Shown here piece after piece: positions 39,356 through 50,872 of a DNA stretch of 64,000 nucleotides. Source of the stretch: Trichomonas vaginalis G3. Lineage: Eukaryota > Parabasalia > Trichomonadida > Trichomonadidae. Every line of letters begins with the position of its first letter. The first letter of the stretch is position 1. A program made the translations under genes and the position numbers. The stretch covers positions 23,095,300-23,159,299 of the forward strand of contig NC_067204.1 in assembly GCF_026262505.1 (NCBI RefSeq), written 5' to 3'. The notes below the pieces were generated by a model that did not search any database, was not told the origin of the DNA, and saw nothing but the letters and a program-made list of their open reading frames with translations.

Positions 39356-41931
39356 ATTTGAAAAACCATACTACTCGATATAAAGTACTGAAAGATGAAG
39401 AGATAAAACAAAAAGCCCTGAAGACATATATGGATAGCGATGAGTATAAAAAAGAAGTTGAAGCAACTGTAAAGGCAGAAAAACTTTTACAGTTGCAAAA
39501 CCAAACCGTACAGTATGAAAACTTAGCACAAGAAAGTAAAAATAACGACGCAGCCATGCAAAAGGCAATGAAAAGCGCAGAATATATAAAAGCTAATAAT
39601 GACTGGTTAGATGCCCAAGCCAACGCTAAAGCAGCCCAGCTTATAGGGTCAATAAGGACAAAAATACAAGCGGATGAAGACAGTTCAAATGAAGCTTTAA
39701 CAAATGCTGACTTTAAGAACGCCTTCGAAGCTCTTCATAGTAAGGTGAAACAAGTGAACGACTTCTCATCTGGAAAGAAACTGAAGTCTGAAGGTTTCGA
39801 CAAAGAGTTAAAAGAAGTAGCACAAAATATGACGAAAATAACAGATGCAGCAACGAGACAGGCAGTTCAAAGTGCCTATGACGCCGTTAGAGCAACTGTT
39901 GTGGAAAGTCAAGAAAAAGAGTTACAACAGACCAAAACAGACCTAGTAAATGCTTTCTTAAAAACGAAAAGTCAGGTAGGACATTATGCTGCAGATGGAA
40001 CATATGTGCCAGCTGGTGGAACTTATATACCACCAAACCCTCCAAGAGAAGCACCTGCACCAGGACTACCTAAAACATTTACATCGTCACATGGACACAG
40101 ACACAGGCATGCACACAACCAGCACAACAACCACCTCCACAACCAGCACAACAACCAACACAACAACCAGCACAGCAACCAACAGTTCAAAACCCTGCAC
40201 AACAACAACCACAAACAGAGCAAGGACATAAAAGAAGTAGAGAACAAGGAAACCAAGAATTCTTAAAAATGCTTAAAGAAAGTGTGGTTTCCCAGATACT
40301 GTTGACTTTAGTGACAGATATAAAGAAGCTATTAGAAAGTTCAAGGATGGAAATACTGACCCGAACCTATTTAGCTTTATGGCTCAGCACCAAAACGGAT
40401 ATAATCTCAAACCTGGAAAATACAAGCTCGCTAAGGGATATGATTTAATAGCATATCATCCAAATGACATGGATGAATTTACTCCGAGATATTTGATGTC
40501 AGAGCTAAATGACAATTCAACTTTCGTCATGAAACGCGTAAAAAATAGAGACGGAACGAAAGAACAAAAGCTTATGAATGCGGATGACGTAGATAGGGAA
40601 ATTGTTGAAAACGGTCTCGGAATATATGAAATGCCAGCAGATGAGGTACAAGAAACTCCACAGGAAGAAGTTCAGATACAACCAGACATGGAAGAAATAG
40701 TTCAGCAACAACAGCTAGAAGAGCCTGAAGGAAACGAACAAGTCCTTCCTTTGGAAACTAACTTCACAGAACTAGATGAAGATTTGGAACAGCCGAAAAA
40801 TCTTGACCCTCAACAAGAGTATGCGGAGAATATGGAATATTTCCAAGAGTCTAAAAAAAATTCGGCTGACATAGTAGAAGAATATCGAAAAATGTTTGCC
40901 GACATACAAAAGACTCCAACATCAGATGAAAATATCCAGCATAGAATGGAAGAACTGAAAAAAAATGTACACAAATACAACAACCCTTTTTACTTACGAG
41001 CATTTAACGTTCAATCTTTGGATGAACTCGGTGAAAATAAAAGGTTAAATTTCAAGAAAACATATAGAAATGAAACATTGTTTAAAGTTCATTCAGAACC
41101 TAACCAAGATGGAAACAAACCTACTTTTGTTTCTGCAGACGATGGAACTACAATGAGATGGGGTCATAAAGCTAACCCGGATAGGTGGTTCATAAACTTA
41201 CAACCACAATTCCAAGAAGTTGTAGACGCAATGGAAGTCAATGGTGAACGAGATATAGCTGGTATTTTAAGCGCGGCTTTAATGCCATTGAAAGATATGA
41301 AACATGCAGATATTTTGGACCAGTATGAAATGAACATGGCTGATGGAAATATAACACCTGACGTTCTAGAACATTTATCTCAAAGAACTACACAGAACCA
41401 TAGAGATGGTATATTTGGTGAAGAGTTTAGAAAGAAAGTTAGGGAGAGAGAAGGAAGAGAACCTATTGTACATGACCTTGCAAACGAAAGTTTACAAAAT
41501 GTCATAAAAACTTACTTTGCAGACGATGAATCGAGAAGGATGAATATTTAAGAAAACTCAAATGGACAGTACCAAATGAAATGTTAGTATTGAAAAACAT
41601 GTTCCTTGACAAAATAAAACCAACTACAGAAATAAACGACGCAAGACTGAAAGATTGGGTAAAAGCTTTCCCATTCACAAAAGATATAGTTGGTAACATG
41701 GAAAGAAAACCAGAATGGCTACAAAAACATATATTTGGAAACGAGCATATTCCATATGGACAGGCACTGTTTGAAGAGCTTGAACCGGAAACTCAGGAAA
41801 GAGTCATGCAAACAATACGCGAAGACTCAAATACAGACTATGACAAACTCTTTCTAGCAGATATAGGTTACCTGAGATGGGCGACCAGAGCCAAAAGGCA
41901 AAAAGGACATGGGAAATTTGCAACATACTAG
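39337..41931 (+). pseudogene. Large Maverick structural-protein region, in pieces
   Basis: Three open blocks (39337-40266, 40379-41551, 41581-41931). The first is coiled-coil with a repetitive His/Asn/Gln or Pro/Gln stretch around 40100-40200. The second and third are globular. All lie between the basic protein and the capsid candidate, so a virion-structural role is likely, but no family is recognised. Several breaks. Confidence 0.55.
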
Positions 41932-42160
41932 ATGAACATAATGCAAAGATGCAAACAACTTCAAGCAGAGGGCAATGAAGGAAAAAGAAGAGTTAAAAAC
42001 TCAGTCAGGAAGAAAGTAAAGCTTGGTCGGAGTGGGTTCTATTATGACATATAAATCCAACTATTCTATATTTTTACTCATATGAAATGTACGCCGCTCA
42101 GAATATAACGCCAACAGTTTTGGATGCCATGAATGGAAATGTTTCCGAATGGTATAACGA

Positions 42161-43528
42161 ATGCGACAATGCATTAGAAGGTCAGAAATAGTTCCTGGAA
42201 CTTACGAATATACAACTGCTGTTTCTTATGGAAACGTAGGTGAGTTTGGAGAAGGTTCTTCAACAACAGTAGATATTGCTTGCGACAGGTTTCATATAAT
42301 TTCTATTGACAACTCTTTCTTATACGTGGAACAAGACATTGAAATAAAACCTTCTGCCAAGTTGTCTGACAAGAAAGGTTGCAATGGAATTTTCTATGTC
42401 GGATACCAATATGCTCCAGAAGTTTTCATGGGATATAAGATATATTCTAACTCTGACTTAGTTCAAACAGTAACATGGGCAAACTATGAATGGTTCGCTT
42501 TGAGAAACTCAGTACAACCACAAGCTAGAGAACAAACAGACCAGTATGCAACTATTGAGAAAATAAGAAGACTTGACCCTAACGTTCCAGGAGTTTATGT
42601 TAACCTTTCTGGTTCAGATGGAAATGCTGTCACTAAAGTAAAACTGAAACTTAGAGTTCCTTTGTCATCTTTCCTCATCTTCAGGTTTTTAAGATACTTG
42701 CCAAACTGGGCAGGAAAAATTTCTATTGAACTTACTCCAAGCAAAAATAACTTAGTCATTGCACCAACACAAGACCCATTCACTATTACAGAAGTAGTGG
42801 GAACAAATAAAATGTCATTCGCCGACTTTTGCAAAGACAAAGTTGACTTAGACTTTGGTTTCTCAAACCTCAACACTGAAGTAAACTATTATTTCAATGC
42901 TGCTGGAACTGCTTGGGACCCAGTTAAGTTTACATGCGAAAAGTTTGAATGCAAGAGAATAGAAAGCAGACTTGCAGTCTATATGTTGGACCCAGATATT
43001 TCAAATGCTTTAGCTGCCAAATATATTGCAGTTCCACTTATGTTCCCTATACACCAAATATCTGTCAAAGACTTTGCAGGTGAAGTTGGAAACCAAAGTG
43101 CTGACCCAGGTGCAAGAACAGATATTGCCTTAACAACTGCAATGAAACATGCAGATACTATGTTTGTACTGTTCAGACGAACTATAAATGACTATTCTTG
43201 TTTCTACAACCCTGGTATTAAATATCATATAAACATAGATGGCAAATATTATCCAAGAGAAGAATATTCTACAGTTGAGGATATGAGGTCATACAACTTG
43301 ACATTAGATGCTATGAACTTTAACAACAACTTCACAACAACCATTAACCCTGAAATGCAAAGTTCTATTATGCCATATGTGAAAGTATGGACTCATACAG
43401 GAGGTCAAAAAACTCAATATACAAATGGAGACCGTTCAAACTTTTGGCTTGGCATTCCATTTGCTGACTCAGAAGACTTTATGGGTGGTATTTCAACTGT
43501 TGGTACTGTACAAATACAATACTGGTGA
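42161..43528 (+). pseudogene. Candidate major capsid protein (double jelly-roll type)
   Basis: 455-codon open block. It is rich in beta-strand patterns with few Lys/Glu runs. The segment LKLRVPLSSFLIFRFLRYLP followed by AGKISIELTPSKNN resembles the hallmark of Polinton/adenovirus-type capsid proteins (hydrophobic PLxxF...LP...ixLxL). Size is at the small end for the family, and open sequence upstream (from about 42085) suggests the N-terminus lies there. Assignment is by pattern, not by search. Confidence 0.55.
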
Positions 43529-44018
43529 CAGAGACGGTCCAGATGAACTGAGAGCAAAGAAGTTTACAAAACCAATAGCACTTTTCACGGAAGATGCTCT
43601 TTGAAGATTCGTTCGATGAAACCTGCTGGGGCTCCTCAGATTGGCATAACGACAGCTTCCATCGAGCAGATTTTGGCAGCAGGTCAGTAAGTTGTTCTTG
43701 AACTGACTTCTCTCCGTCAAATATTGACAGTACGCCAGTTTTGACATAAAATTGTATTATAAACTTACCTTTAGAATATCTGTAAGTTTGTTGTTATATT
43801 TTTGTCTGCTTCAAGAACTTTCACCATTTCAGTTATACCAACTTTCTTTGCTTTATGAAAATATTTTGGTTCAGCAAAGACTGCTATTCTATAACATTTA
43901 CCATTGTTTGTATAAAGAACTATTCTGTCAATGTATTTGTATTGTTTGTGTGTGTAAACTTTGTTTTGCTTCAATTCGAAAGATACTCAAATACGTCCAT
44001 CTTTTTATTCTAAGTAAA

Positions 44019-44514
44019 ATGTCATTTCCGAAAAATAGAAGCGTGAGTGTTTCAAAAGGTTTAATGGCGGTGGCAGATGTGAAGTTAAATTCACCAACTC
44101 AAACAAACAGTCAAAGTGTTATTGTCAATGTCAAAGAAAGAGATGTTGAAGTGGGGAAACCATACGAGGACGAAGATGGTATAACAATTGTTCCTGTAAA
44201 AGAACAACCAACATACCCTGAAGTTAGCAGAGAGTTAAGTTCTGTTGCAGATATTCGAAACGACTACCAACAACTGAAAGACAAACTTCAAACAGGAGAA
44301 GATTTGTCAAGCTTTAAGTATAATGTTAAACTTGGTCGAACACAACCCTGTAAAAGTGAACTCATATGTCATTGCACCTCATGAAGTTTTGAAAGAACTA
44401 TTGAAACTTTTGACAGAGGCAGACGATATAAACATCAAAGAAATAGAACCCGACATTATTGCTGTGGTGTTTCATATAATGTCATTGACAAATATACGTT
44501 ATGAAAGGAGGTGA
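44019..44514 (+). pseudogene. Unknown Maverick protein, in two pieces
   Basis: Starts at the ATG at 44019 (SFPKNRSVSVSKGLMAVADV); the open frame further upstream is hydrophobic and not gene-like. Polar, Val/Gln-rich, with an acidic helix-forming C-terminal block (ELLKLLTEADDINIKEIEPD). No family recognised. Sits between the two capsid candidates, so may be a virion component. Confidence 0.5.
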
Positions 44515-44601
44515 AACGTTGAACTTAAAGTATAGTTTCCCAGACGTCATAAAATATTTGACGACCACAACATTTCATTAAAATTTATTTGCTAAGTAAA
44601 A

Positions 44602-44833
44602 ATGTCAAAACTTCTTGAAAGATGTTTGAAGAAAAATAATATAGACTTTATTTCATGTAAAGGACTTTACACACTTTTGAACGATATGAAAGACCCTGTT
44701 TTGTTTGTTTCGTGTAGACAAAGGAAAGTTCTATGTCTTTACAAAATATTTGAACTTCTTAGACAGAGAACTTCAAGAAACGCCATGTGAAAGTTTAGAT
44801 GAAGTTCTTCTCCACTTTCAGAAAAACTTTTAA
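44602..44833 (+). pseudogene. Small unknown Maverick protein, broken
   Basis: Short block starting SKLLERCLKKNNIDFISCKG. About 75 codons in total. No family recognised. Confidence 0.4.
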
Positions 44834-44843
44834 ATATATATAA

Positions 44844-45620
44844 ATGGCAGAAGATATAATGGTTTATACTATTACGACTAAAAACCCTGAGTCATATAAT
44901 TCTATAACAACAAACTTACAAAGTCCTCAAGGACGGTATTGTAAACTAACCTTAAACACAATGACGACTAAAGCCTGTTTTGCTCTTTTGACACCAGAAG
45001 ACTTTATTGTTGTGAATGGCAAAAAATACTCCTTTGAAGATATACTTACTCAGATATACCACCAACAGGTTTTGTTGACTTATTTAATACTTAAGGACGA
45101 GTGTAACATGTGCTGCAACTAGAGCAGGTTTCATTATGTTTGGATGTCCGACTGAGTTTACTATAAACAATATGAGCTATAATACAAAACTTATTTCTGG
45201 TTTTTACTACCAACAGTTTCCTATAACAGGAAAAGGTGTCATACAAGGAATGTCTATTCCATTGACTTTAAGTACACCTATTTTATATATTGTTTCAAAC
45301 TTAGGTTCAAAGTGTTATTCGAATGTCGACAGAAACTATTATGACCAAAAGATACTTATGCGTATAAACAATACTTTCTCTGCTGGTTTGCCTATTGTTC
45401 ATTCGAATGCAGAATTTCAACCTTAGTGAACTCAAACACTTTGGCAAGTATAACGTTGACATTAGTTGACGCAAACTTTGTTCCTGTAAAACTTTTATGT
45501 CCTATGTATTTGTCAATGACGGCAGAAAGTTTCGAATTGGAAGATGCAACTGGTGAAAGTATTGTATTACAAGAACAACTTCAACAACAAATAGCTCAAG
45601 AACAACAAATGCAACAATGA
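44844..45620 (+). pseudogene. Candidate minor capsid (penton-like) protein, in pieces
   Basis: Blocks 44844-45122, 45136-45426 and 45426-45620. They have beta-rich content with the end motif ASITLTLVDANFVPVKLLCP, which resembles the terminal strands of the Polinton/virophage single jelly-roll minor capsid protein (fTLvDanfnPikll). Position just downstream of the major capsid candidate fits that. A Gln-rich tail ends it. Assignment is by pattern. Confidence 0.5.
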
Positions 45621-45642
45621 ACAAATGCAACAACAAAGTCAA

Positions 45643-45676
45643 GAATAAAAAAAATATTTTTTTTTATTTTATAAAA
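45643..45676 (+). promoter_or_regulatory. AT-rich element leader (T-tract then ATTTTATAAAA)
   Basis: A/T block of the form AAAAATATTTTTTTTTATTTTATAAAA immediately before an ATG is shared with other element genes, such as those starting at 46948, 47575, 52812, 53945 and 56141. Likely element promoter/leader. Confidence 0.5.
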
Positions 45677-46913
45677 ATGTACAGAATAGACGTTTCAGAT
45701 TTTTATGACTTCCAAGCGTTCAGAAATATGTGTCCATTTAGAGACTATAACAAAGCAGTCGAGAATTTGAAACGTTTAGTCATTTATGTTGACTCTGCCC
45801 CAGAATGTTATGTCATGAAAGAATGGGATGTTGTCTTTAACAAACCAAGAGCAACAATAGTGTCTGAACAAGAATGTAGACAGAAACTTAAGAAAAATAA
45901 AAGTCGTACAAGTTGGCATGAAGATGTTAGATGCTTGGGATATCTTATTGTCAAAGTTAGAAGATTTTTCAGTTCGAGGTATAAAGTTCTATACACCTTC
46001 TCCAAACTTCTATTCTATCTTCACTGGATATAAATACGAACAAGTAGAATGGAAAGAAAATGTTATAGAAGCTTGGTTAGACCATGTCAAAGAAATTATA
46101 TGCAATGGAAACGAAAAGGTTTATGAGTATATCTTATGTTGGTTTGCAAACATCTTACAACATCCAAGTGCTAAAAATGAAACTGCTCTCATTATAATTG
46201 GAAAGCAAGGAACTGGTAAGAACACATTCTTTACAGATATCTTATGCAAACTATTAGAGGGCTATTCGAATCCGAATATGACAAAACTTAGAAAACATCT
46301 GTGGCAAGTTTAACTCTTCTATTGAGAATATGAAACTTATAGTTTGCAATGAACTTCAAAGTATAGATACAACAAAAGTTTTGAACTCAGATGCTTTGAA
46401 GAGTCTTATAACAGACAAAGTTGGAGTTGTGAAAGAAAGTATAAAGACCAAAGAGTTTGTGAAAATGTTGCAAACTTCATTATTGGTTTCAAACAATGCT
46501 CTTCCGATGAAGTTAGAAAGTTCTGACAGAAGATATGTAGTTGTCAGAACGTCAATTCTCATATGCAAGATACAGAATATTTTGACGACTTAGCAGAAAC
46601 TTTGACACCTAACTTTTACAACCACTTGTTCTCATATTTCATGACATTAGATATTTCAAAGTTCAATCCAAGACAAATTCCACATACCGAAGAAAGACAA
46701 ACATTGTTAGAAGCAAACAAGAGTGTATATGAACTGTTTATAGATGAGACTAACTTTGAGTGTTTAGATGAAAGGTCATTGTACGATGAATATAAACAAT
46801 ATTGTCAAGAGTATGGTTATATGACAGCGTCTAAACGTACATTCTTGGCAAATGTCAAAAATCTTTTAGATGTTCAGAACGGCGTATATACAAAGAAAAA
46901 TTTTTCTGAGTAA
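45677..46913 (+). pseudogene. SF3-type (D5/DUF5906-like) helicase, in pieces
   Basis: The central block has an SF3 Walker A, IIGKQGTGKNTFFTDIL, preceded by VYEYILCWFANILQHPS. A following block has NELQSIDTTKVLNSDALKSL and LLVSNNALPMKLESSDRRYV, the expected B', C and sensor region. A C-terminal winged-helix-like block ends it. SF3 helicases drive DNA replication in polinton-like viruses, virophages and poxviruses. An AT-rich ATTTTATAAAA leader precedes the ATG. Confidence 0.78.
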
Positions 46914-46947
46914 ATTTTAAAAAAAATATTTTTTTATTTTATTTGAA

Positions 46948-47533
46948 ATGTACGCTGAGTTTGTTGGAAAAGACCGTTGGGAAACTTGTTTGTTAGATGA
47001 GAAATATGAAATTCACTGTTGTGAGTCATTTGAAGTCAGAAACAAAAAGACAAAAAGAGTTTTTAAGCGAATGGGAGCGAAATGACGGATATACTACTAT
47101 GAAGATGAGTGGAAAACACTATTTTAAACATATTGTCATTGCAACTCATTTATACCGAATCCTAACAATCTACCTCTTGTAGACCATATAAAACCATATA
47201 AGAAACGACAATAGACTTGAGAACTTGCGTTGGGTCACATGTTCTGAAAACAATAAGAACATAGGCAAATTTCGAGATATTGTATTCGAATTTGTCGACG
47301 AACTAGAAGATGAAGCAATTGAAATTACAGACTATGGCAAGCATGCGTTTGAGTTTTACTACTACAGCGAAGAACAAGACTCTTTCTACTTTTATACCGG
47401 CGTAAACTATAGGAAATTACAAGTATATTTTACTAAGACGGGCTATGCTCATGTAAACGCTAGAGATACAGATGGAAAAAACGTTCGAATACTTCTTAAC
47501 AAATTCAAGAAGCTATATGGCATACCATTTTAA
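46948..47533 (+). pseudogene. HNH endonuclease (NUMOD4-HNH type), in pieces
   Basis: The diagnostic end of an HNH homing-type nuclease, LRWVTCSENNKN, is preceded by a region with NPNNLPLVDH. The C-terminal block (FDELEDEAIEI-like, then VHVNARDT-like) resembles the extra domain seen in viral HNH proteins. Such nucleases are common passengers in large viruses and phages. Confidence 0.7.
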
Positions 47534-47574
47534 AACGTTTTTTAAAAAAAATCTTTTTTTATCCGATAGAAAAG

Positions 47575-48150
47575 ATGGCAAAATTCATCTCAGTAAATAA
47601 GTACATGACAGAAGTCAAAGAAGAACTAGACCCATTCGCTTATTTGAATGTTTACTTCTACCATTTTGAAAAGTCTTCATTCAGCAAAGTTTGGAACATC
47701 GAACCAGTTAAGTTTGCTATTGTGACTAAAAATGGTGCGAAATTTGAAGACTTAGACATAGAAGGTTTGTTAGCAGTCAAAGAAAATTTTGACAGAAGGT
47801 TTTCAAACCTTAAAGAAGGCAAAGCATACAAACTTGTTATACCTTATGAACCAAAGAAAGCAGACGACTATGAATATTATGAGTCTAAGATAGTTGAAGT
47901 TCAAGGTAAATTGGGTAAAAAGATTTTAGAGTCTAAGCCAGTGTTTGCTCCTAAAGAGGAAGAGAACATTGACATTGACCAGAAATGTTCTAAAAATAAA
48001 ATTTTATTTTTACATGTCAAATTTCTTTTTCTCTGGAACTGGTTCAGGTTCTTTTTTCTCTTCTTCTCTACTTTCTTTTCTTTCTTTTCTCTCTTCTTCT
48101 TCTCTTCTCTGGTGAGTTATGTCAAATTTGGCGCAACCATATTTATGTAA
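47575..48150 (+). CDS. Unknown Maverick protein
   Basis: 191-codon open frame; the first 140 codons look like a compact mixed alpha/beta protein (AKFISVNKYMTEVKEELDPF...). The last 50 are hydrophobic and antisense to the acidic end of the convergent gene at 48010-48468, so the true end is uncertain. No family. Confidence 0.5.
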   Translation: MAKFISVNKYMTEVKEELDPFAYLNVYFYHFEKSSFSKVWNIEPVKFAIVTKNGAKFEDLDIEGLLAVKENFDRRFSNLKEGKAYKLVIPYEPKKADDYEYYESKIVEVQGKLGKKILESKPVFAPKEEENIDIDQKCSKNKILFLHVKFLFLWNWFRFFFLFFSTFFSFFSLFFFSSLVSYVKFGATIFM

Positions 48151-48468
48151 AAGTTCTTTGTCCTTTAATAGCTCATCTATTCTGTTTTCTATTTCATCTT
48201 CAAGAACAGCGCATGTGTCTTCTTTGCATTCTAAGAACTTTTGTTGGACTTCATCTTTCCAATCGGCGTCATCTCTGTCAACAAGTCTGTCATTGACAAA
48301 TTTTAAGACTGCTCTGCTTAATGTTTTATGGTTCTTGTCATATTCCCAGAAACAGAACTTTAGAACAAATTCCCCTTTCTTGTTTACACTATGTAAGATT
48401 TTATGGTCTACAGATGTTTTGCTGTCGAAAAGCTTGTCTCGAATATAGATAGCGAAATCGCTAGACAT
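48010..48468 (-). CDS. Unknown Maverick protein with charged tail
   Basis: 152 residues; starts SSDFAIYIRDKLFDSKTSV, helical in the middle, ends in an Arg/Glu-rich tail (QRREEEERKERKESREEEKK) and Pro/Glu stretch. Shares a 36-base divergent promoter with the packaging ATPase. No family. Confidence 0.5.
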   Translation of the reverse strand: MSSDFAIYIRDKLFDSKTSVDHKILHSVNKKGEFVLKFCFWEYDKNHKTLSRAVLKFVNDRLVDRDDADWKDEVQQKFLECKEDTCAVLEDEIENRIDELLKDKELLHKYGCAKFDITHQRREEEERKERKESREEEKKEPEPVPEKKKFDM

Positions 48469-48504
48469 TTCCTAAAAGATAAAATTTTTAATTTTTCTAA
48501 AAAT
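48469..48504. promoter_or_regulatory. 36-bp divergent promoter gap
   Basis: Lies between the gene at 48010-48468 and the packaging ATPase. Contains AAAATTTTTAATTTTTC, the element's AT-rich leader motif. Confidence 0.5.
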
Positions 48505-49380
48505 ATGTTAGAAAAAAAGTTTGCTGACATTGACAAGAAATTTGAGAATGTTTTAAATAAGAACAAGAGGAAGTTGGAAAATGCTCAGATAAAACCCATA
48601 CATGACAAGTTCCTATTTGCTCAGAATGGTATAACAGGTCTAATTGCACCACCTGGGTCGGGTAAGACTTTCACTTATCTTAAAATGGCTGCACAACAAC
48701 AAGAACTAGATGAGAAGAACCCATTCTATGAGTTAGTTGTCATTTGTAGTACTTCTGGTCAATTTGACCAAACCGTCAATTCGTTCAAAGATATTATAAA
48801 GAAGTCTAAGTTAGTATGTATAAAGGATACTGAGTTGTTAGATTGGATAAAGAAGTACCAAAGAAGGGTTTTGAAGTACAATGCTATAAATGAGTATATA
48901 AATTCTAAGTTTAAAGACCCAAATGAGGAAATGCAGAGAATATTAGAGAAGAAACACTTCAGAAACAAACAGAAAGAGATAGAATACATTTCGAAGAAAT
49001 TGCAATCTTACGATTGGAAGACTTACCCTCATAGATGTCTTCTTATCTTAGATGATTTCGCCTCTCATCCTTTGTTAAAGAATAGAGAACAAGATATGTG
49101 TCGAATTCTTAAGAAGCTCAGACACTTTAACATCTCAGTTGTCATTTGTGTACAGACAGCCAAGAGTTTAAGTAAGGATGTAAAGAGAATACTTACTGAC
49201 ATTGTACTTTTCCCCGGATTGTCCGAAGACGATTTCATGGAACTTATGAAAGAGTCCATGGCAGGTAAGTTTGACAGACATGAACTTTGGGAGAAGTACA
49301 AAGTCATACAAGACCCTCATACTTCTTTCAGAATTCATATCTACGCGAACAAAGTTCAAATTGTAAAAAGTCAAGCTTGA
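48505..49380 (+). CDS. Genome-packaging ATPase (A32/FtsK-HerA-like)
   Basis: 291 residues from the ATG at 48505, open throughout. Walker A is LIAPPGSGKTFT, Walker B LLILDDFAS, followed by a sensor-like ISVVICVQTAK. The order and spacing fit the viral A32-type packaging ATPase, one of the core Maverick genes; it would pump DNA into capsids. The longer frame upstream of 48505 overlaps the divergent gene and is not used. Confidence 0.85.
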   Translation: MLEKKFADIDKKFENVLNKNKRKLENAQIKPIHDKFLFAQNGITGLIAPPGSGKTFTYLKMAAQQQELDEKNPFYELVVICSTSGQFDQTVNSFKDIIKKSKLVCIKDTELLDWIKKYQRRVLKYNAINEYINSKFKDPNEEMQRILEKKHFRNKQKEIEYISKKLQSYDWKTYPHRCLLILDDFASHPLLKNREQDMCRILKKLRHFNISVVICVQTAKSLSKDVKRILTDIVLFPGLSEDDFMELMKESMAGKFDRHELWEKYKVIQDPHTSFRIHIYANKVQIVKSQA

Positions 49381-49486
49381 AAAATCTAAGTGTTTGAGTC
49401 TTAGTCTGTTGTGGTGCTGGGGCTGTCGGTTCTTCTGGCTTTGGAAGACATTCAGGAAGAGGAACGTCAGCCATCCGTTTGTGTCC

Positions 49487-49790
49487 TGTCGGAAGGAAGA
49501 ACTTTTCCTGTTGGAAGGAAAAACTTTTCCAGTTGTCGGGAAAATTTTTTCCAGTTGGAAGGAAAATTTTTTCTGTCGTTCGACCAAAAAGTTCTCAATT
49601 TTCGAAAATTTGAATGGTTTACGGACGGACAACAGGAAAATTTTTTCCAGTTGTCAGGAAAATTTTTTCCAGTTGTCGGGAAATTTTTTTCCAGTTGTCG
49701 GGAAATTTTTTTCCTGTCGGATGGAAGGACTCGGAATGTCGGAAGGAAGAACTTGGAATGTCGGAAGGAAGAACTTGGAATGCCAGAAGG
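49487..49790. repeat. Tandem repeat region with GGAAAATTTTTTCC units
   Basis: From about 49540 to 49715, units of about 23 bp (TTGTCGGGAAAATTTTTTCC plus AG, variants) each contain the self-complementary GGAAAATTTTTTCC. From about 49736 to 49785, a 22-bp unit (GGAAGGAAGAACTTGGAATG) repeats. Open frames on both strands here are by-products of the repeat. Confidence 0.85.
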
Positions 49791-49863
49791 ATTTGACAAG
49801 ACAATTTACCTTATAGAGCTACCTGAGCCATCTGAAGTCAAGCTTGAAAAATAAATGGTTCAT

Positions 49864-50722
49864 CTACCCTACTTGTTTGAAGTTGTCAAAATACTCTGTT
49901 ATTTTTTCCTTTAACAATGGCAAATCTTCTTTGAAGGTAAGTATTGTACAACCTTTCATATCATAGTGTGTTTGAGGTAACGTATCTTGAACTATTTGTT
50001 TCACATCTTCATTCGGTGTCATTGAAATCGGTAAGTTTTTCGCGATAGAACCAATTTCTGTCAGATTTGTAAATCTTAGCAAGGTCGTAAAAGCTTTTGT
50101 TGTTTCTTCTGACTAAATGCAACATAACCATATCTTTATCTTCTTCATTTTCCATCTCTTCAGTATAAATCATATACTTATAGTTCTTTTCCTTTCCTTT
50201 TGGTACCGAACGTGGTATTCTTTTCTGAATGCTTTTGTCTTTTGCTTCAAGCTTGTTCTCTAGCTCTTCACGTTCTTGTCTATGAGTTTCGTCAAGAAGT
50301 CTGTATATATTCCAAGCATAACGAGGCGAAACCCACATTGCAACAGCATTTACAAGAAGTCTATGTACATAATATCCTCTCAAACCGTTTGGCAATTTTT
50401 CACGATTTTCATAGAGTTTTGGCGACTGGGGTTTCTTCCCTACTCGCTGTTCTTCACTGTTTTCAGAAAAAAGTATGTCTCGCTGTGCTTCGCTCAAAAG
50501 TTCTTGTGTGCTTTGGTTCCTAAACCAGTCTTTAGGAAGCTTAGTATCTGGAGCAAAACATGCTGTCAAAATACTTTGCATTTGGTACATATCGTCTTTG
50601 ACCGAACGAATGAGACGGAGTTGTTTGTTAAACTGAACCCACTCATATTCTTCATTTATAGCTTCATGGACTATAACTGTTGTTGTGTTCTCTGTTGTTG
50701 ACATATCTGTCTTTACATACAA
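49864..50722 (-). pseudogene. KilA-N family protein 1, in two pieces
   Basis: The main block has the KilA-N signature LPNGLRGYYVHRLLVNAVAM followed by WVSPRYAWNIYRLLDE, then a coiled coil and a C-terminal domain like those found after KilA-N in large DNA viruses. KilA-N is a DNA-binding domain of phages and nucleocytoplasmic viruses. Confidence 0.75.
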
Positions 50723-50872
50723 GATAAAAAAATAAATAAAAATAAAACTAACTTTATTTTCTGACTTTCACAAAAGACCAAAAATAAACGCTTTACATGT
50801 ATTTTTCAGCAACTTCGTCAAATAATTTTATAGCTTTATTTATCTCATCTACTTCAAACGTTTCTTTACCTT

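Noticed and set aside
49394-49854. Several overlapping 60-147 codon frames on both strands, rich in Phe/Ser or Gly/Lys/Glu
   Set aside because: All arise from the low-complexity tandem repeat between 49487 and 49790; no frame is preferred and none resembles a protein family.
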